A stretch of DNA of 64,000 nucleotides, taken from the NCBI RefSeq assembly GCF_000317535.1, contig NC_019757.1, positions 6,650,501-6,714,500 on the forward strand, read 5' to 3'. The stretch comes from Cylindrospermum stagnale PCC 7417. GTDB lineage: Bacteria; Cyanobacteriota; Cyanobacteriia; Cyanobacteriales; Nostocaceae. A program made the translations under genes and the position numbers. The notes beneath the pieces are model-generated. The model saw only the letters and a list, made by a program, of their open reading frames with translations, did no database searches and was not told the DNA's origin. Shown one piece after another: positions 63,488-64,000 of the stretch. Numbering within the stretch: the stretch's first letter is position 1; each line of letters starts with the position of its first letter.

Positions 63488-64000
63488 TTCGGTTCATCTG
63501 ATTTTTGATTAGTAACTCTCTGAAAATAAGGAGCAGTAAACCTACCTGCTGTCTGCTTTTAACAGGGTAGCTAGTTGGCGAAACTAATCAGTAAAAAATA
63601 GAGATAGCTGCCGCGTAGAATTAATGACATCTTTATACCTATACTACTTTTTCTGTTTTCTAATTAGAAAGAAAATTAAAAAAATCTTTTTTGCCTAGTA
63701 AGTGACCCTTAAATAACTAGTGCTCTTTATTTTCTGAAGCGAGACTAACCTGGTCTAAATGATGAAAGTCATAGGAGGAAATTAGCTATCTCACTATACC
63801 AATATCATCTTCAAATGAGGCTAAATTGGCAAAAACCTATTTATTAAATAAACATAAGGGAGACTAAAAAAATGGCTAATTACAACAATGAGGGGAACGT
63901 TAAGACAGATAAAATTATACTGTAATAGGGTTGAAGAGAAAGTTAAGTAGTTAATTAAAAAATACTTAAGATAAAATTAGGCAGTGATAGTAGCATAAGA
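63488..64000. other. Upstream region of rfbB, no gene
   Basis: These 513 bases are AT-rich and hold no recognisable coding frame, RNA or repeat. The rfbBA promoter should be in it. Confidence 0.5.

Noticed and set aside
1-64000. tRNA, rRNA and insertion-sequence genes
   Set aside because: No T-loop/acceptor pattern, rRNA stretch or transposase motif was recognised by eye; a tRNAscan or ISfinder search would settle it.

Overview
The window looks like chromosomal DNA of a filamentous, probably heterocyst-forming cyanobacterium (Nostoc/Anabaena type). The evidence is a carboxysome shell gene of the CcmP type, an IctB-type membrane protein, a cyanoexosortase B pair, a 6S-like RNA next to purK, many GCGATCGC (HIP1) octamers, and heptamer tandem repeats (TTAGTCA/TAATGAC, AAGGTAG) of the STRR kind known from heterocystous cyanobacteria. 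No tRNA, rRNA, CRISPR array, transposase or phage structural gene was recognised.

Layout. (i) 201-1659: ccmP and a pentapeptide-repeat gene, closed by a hairpin. (ii) 1660-3186: largely non-coding, with a possible decayed membrane-protein gene. (iii) 3187-36150: a 33-kb co-directional surface-polysaccharide cluster. It holds fifteen glycosyltransferases (ten GT4-like, four GT2-like, one CgeB-like), an ABC exporter pair (Wzm/Wzt with a C-terminal glycan-recognition domain), a Wzy-like membrane protein, five methyltransferases (one FkbM type), a PhyH-type dioxygenase, an AsnB-type amidotransferase, a carbamoyltransferase, an acyltransferase and the stump of a second acyltransferase. A strong intrinsic terminator overlaps the stop codon of the last gene (36136-36160). 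(iv) 36427-44470: mainly housekeeping genes: a YdcF-like protein, a small membrane protein on the minus strand, a secreted pentapeptide protein overlapping purK, the putative 6S RNA, a catalytic/non-catalytic M16 peptidase pair, a peptidoglycan-binding protein and a holin-like membrane protein. (v) 44478-50928: a CbiG/CobE-like protein, an ankyrin protein, a WGxxGxxG small protein, ictB and a GAF-histidine-kinase-like protein whose phosphoacceptor His is Gln. (vi) 51604-58531: a second, export-linked module: DegT aminotransferase, cyanoexosortase B, its associated protein, a Wza-like outer-membrane export protein with an internal duplication, and a Wzc/Wzz-like co-polymerase without a tyrosine tail. 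(vii) 58579-63487: two rhomboid proteases flanking decayed STAND-type gene debris, then rfbB-rfbA for dTDP-sugar synthesis.

How it fits together. RfbA/RfbB feed dTDP-6-deoxyhexoses to the glycosyltransferases. The methyl-, carbamoyl-, acyl- and amido-transferases decorate the glycan. Wzm/Wzt export it, and the Wza/Wzc pair at 55-58 kb could serve a Wzy-type route. The strongest unusual signals are: two GT4 genes flanking asnB that share a 469-bp nearly identical donor-domain block although their N-terminal halves have diverged; the mix of ABC-export and Wzy-type genes without a visible initiating transferase or flippase; a histidine-kinase-like protein that has lost its phosphoacceptor and N-box residues; and a small palindromic mobile-repeat family with conserved ends and interchangeable cores.
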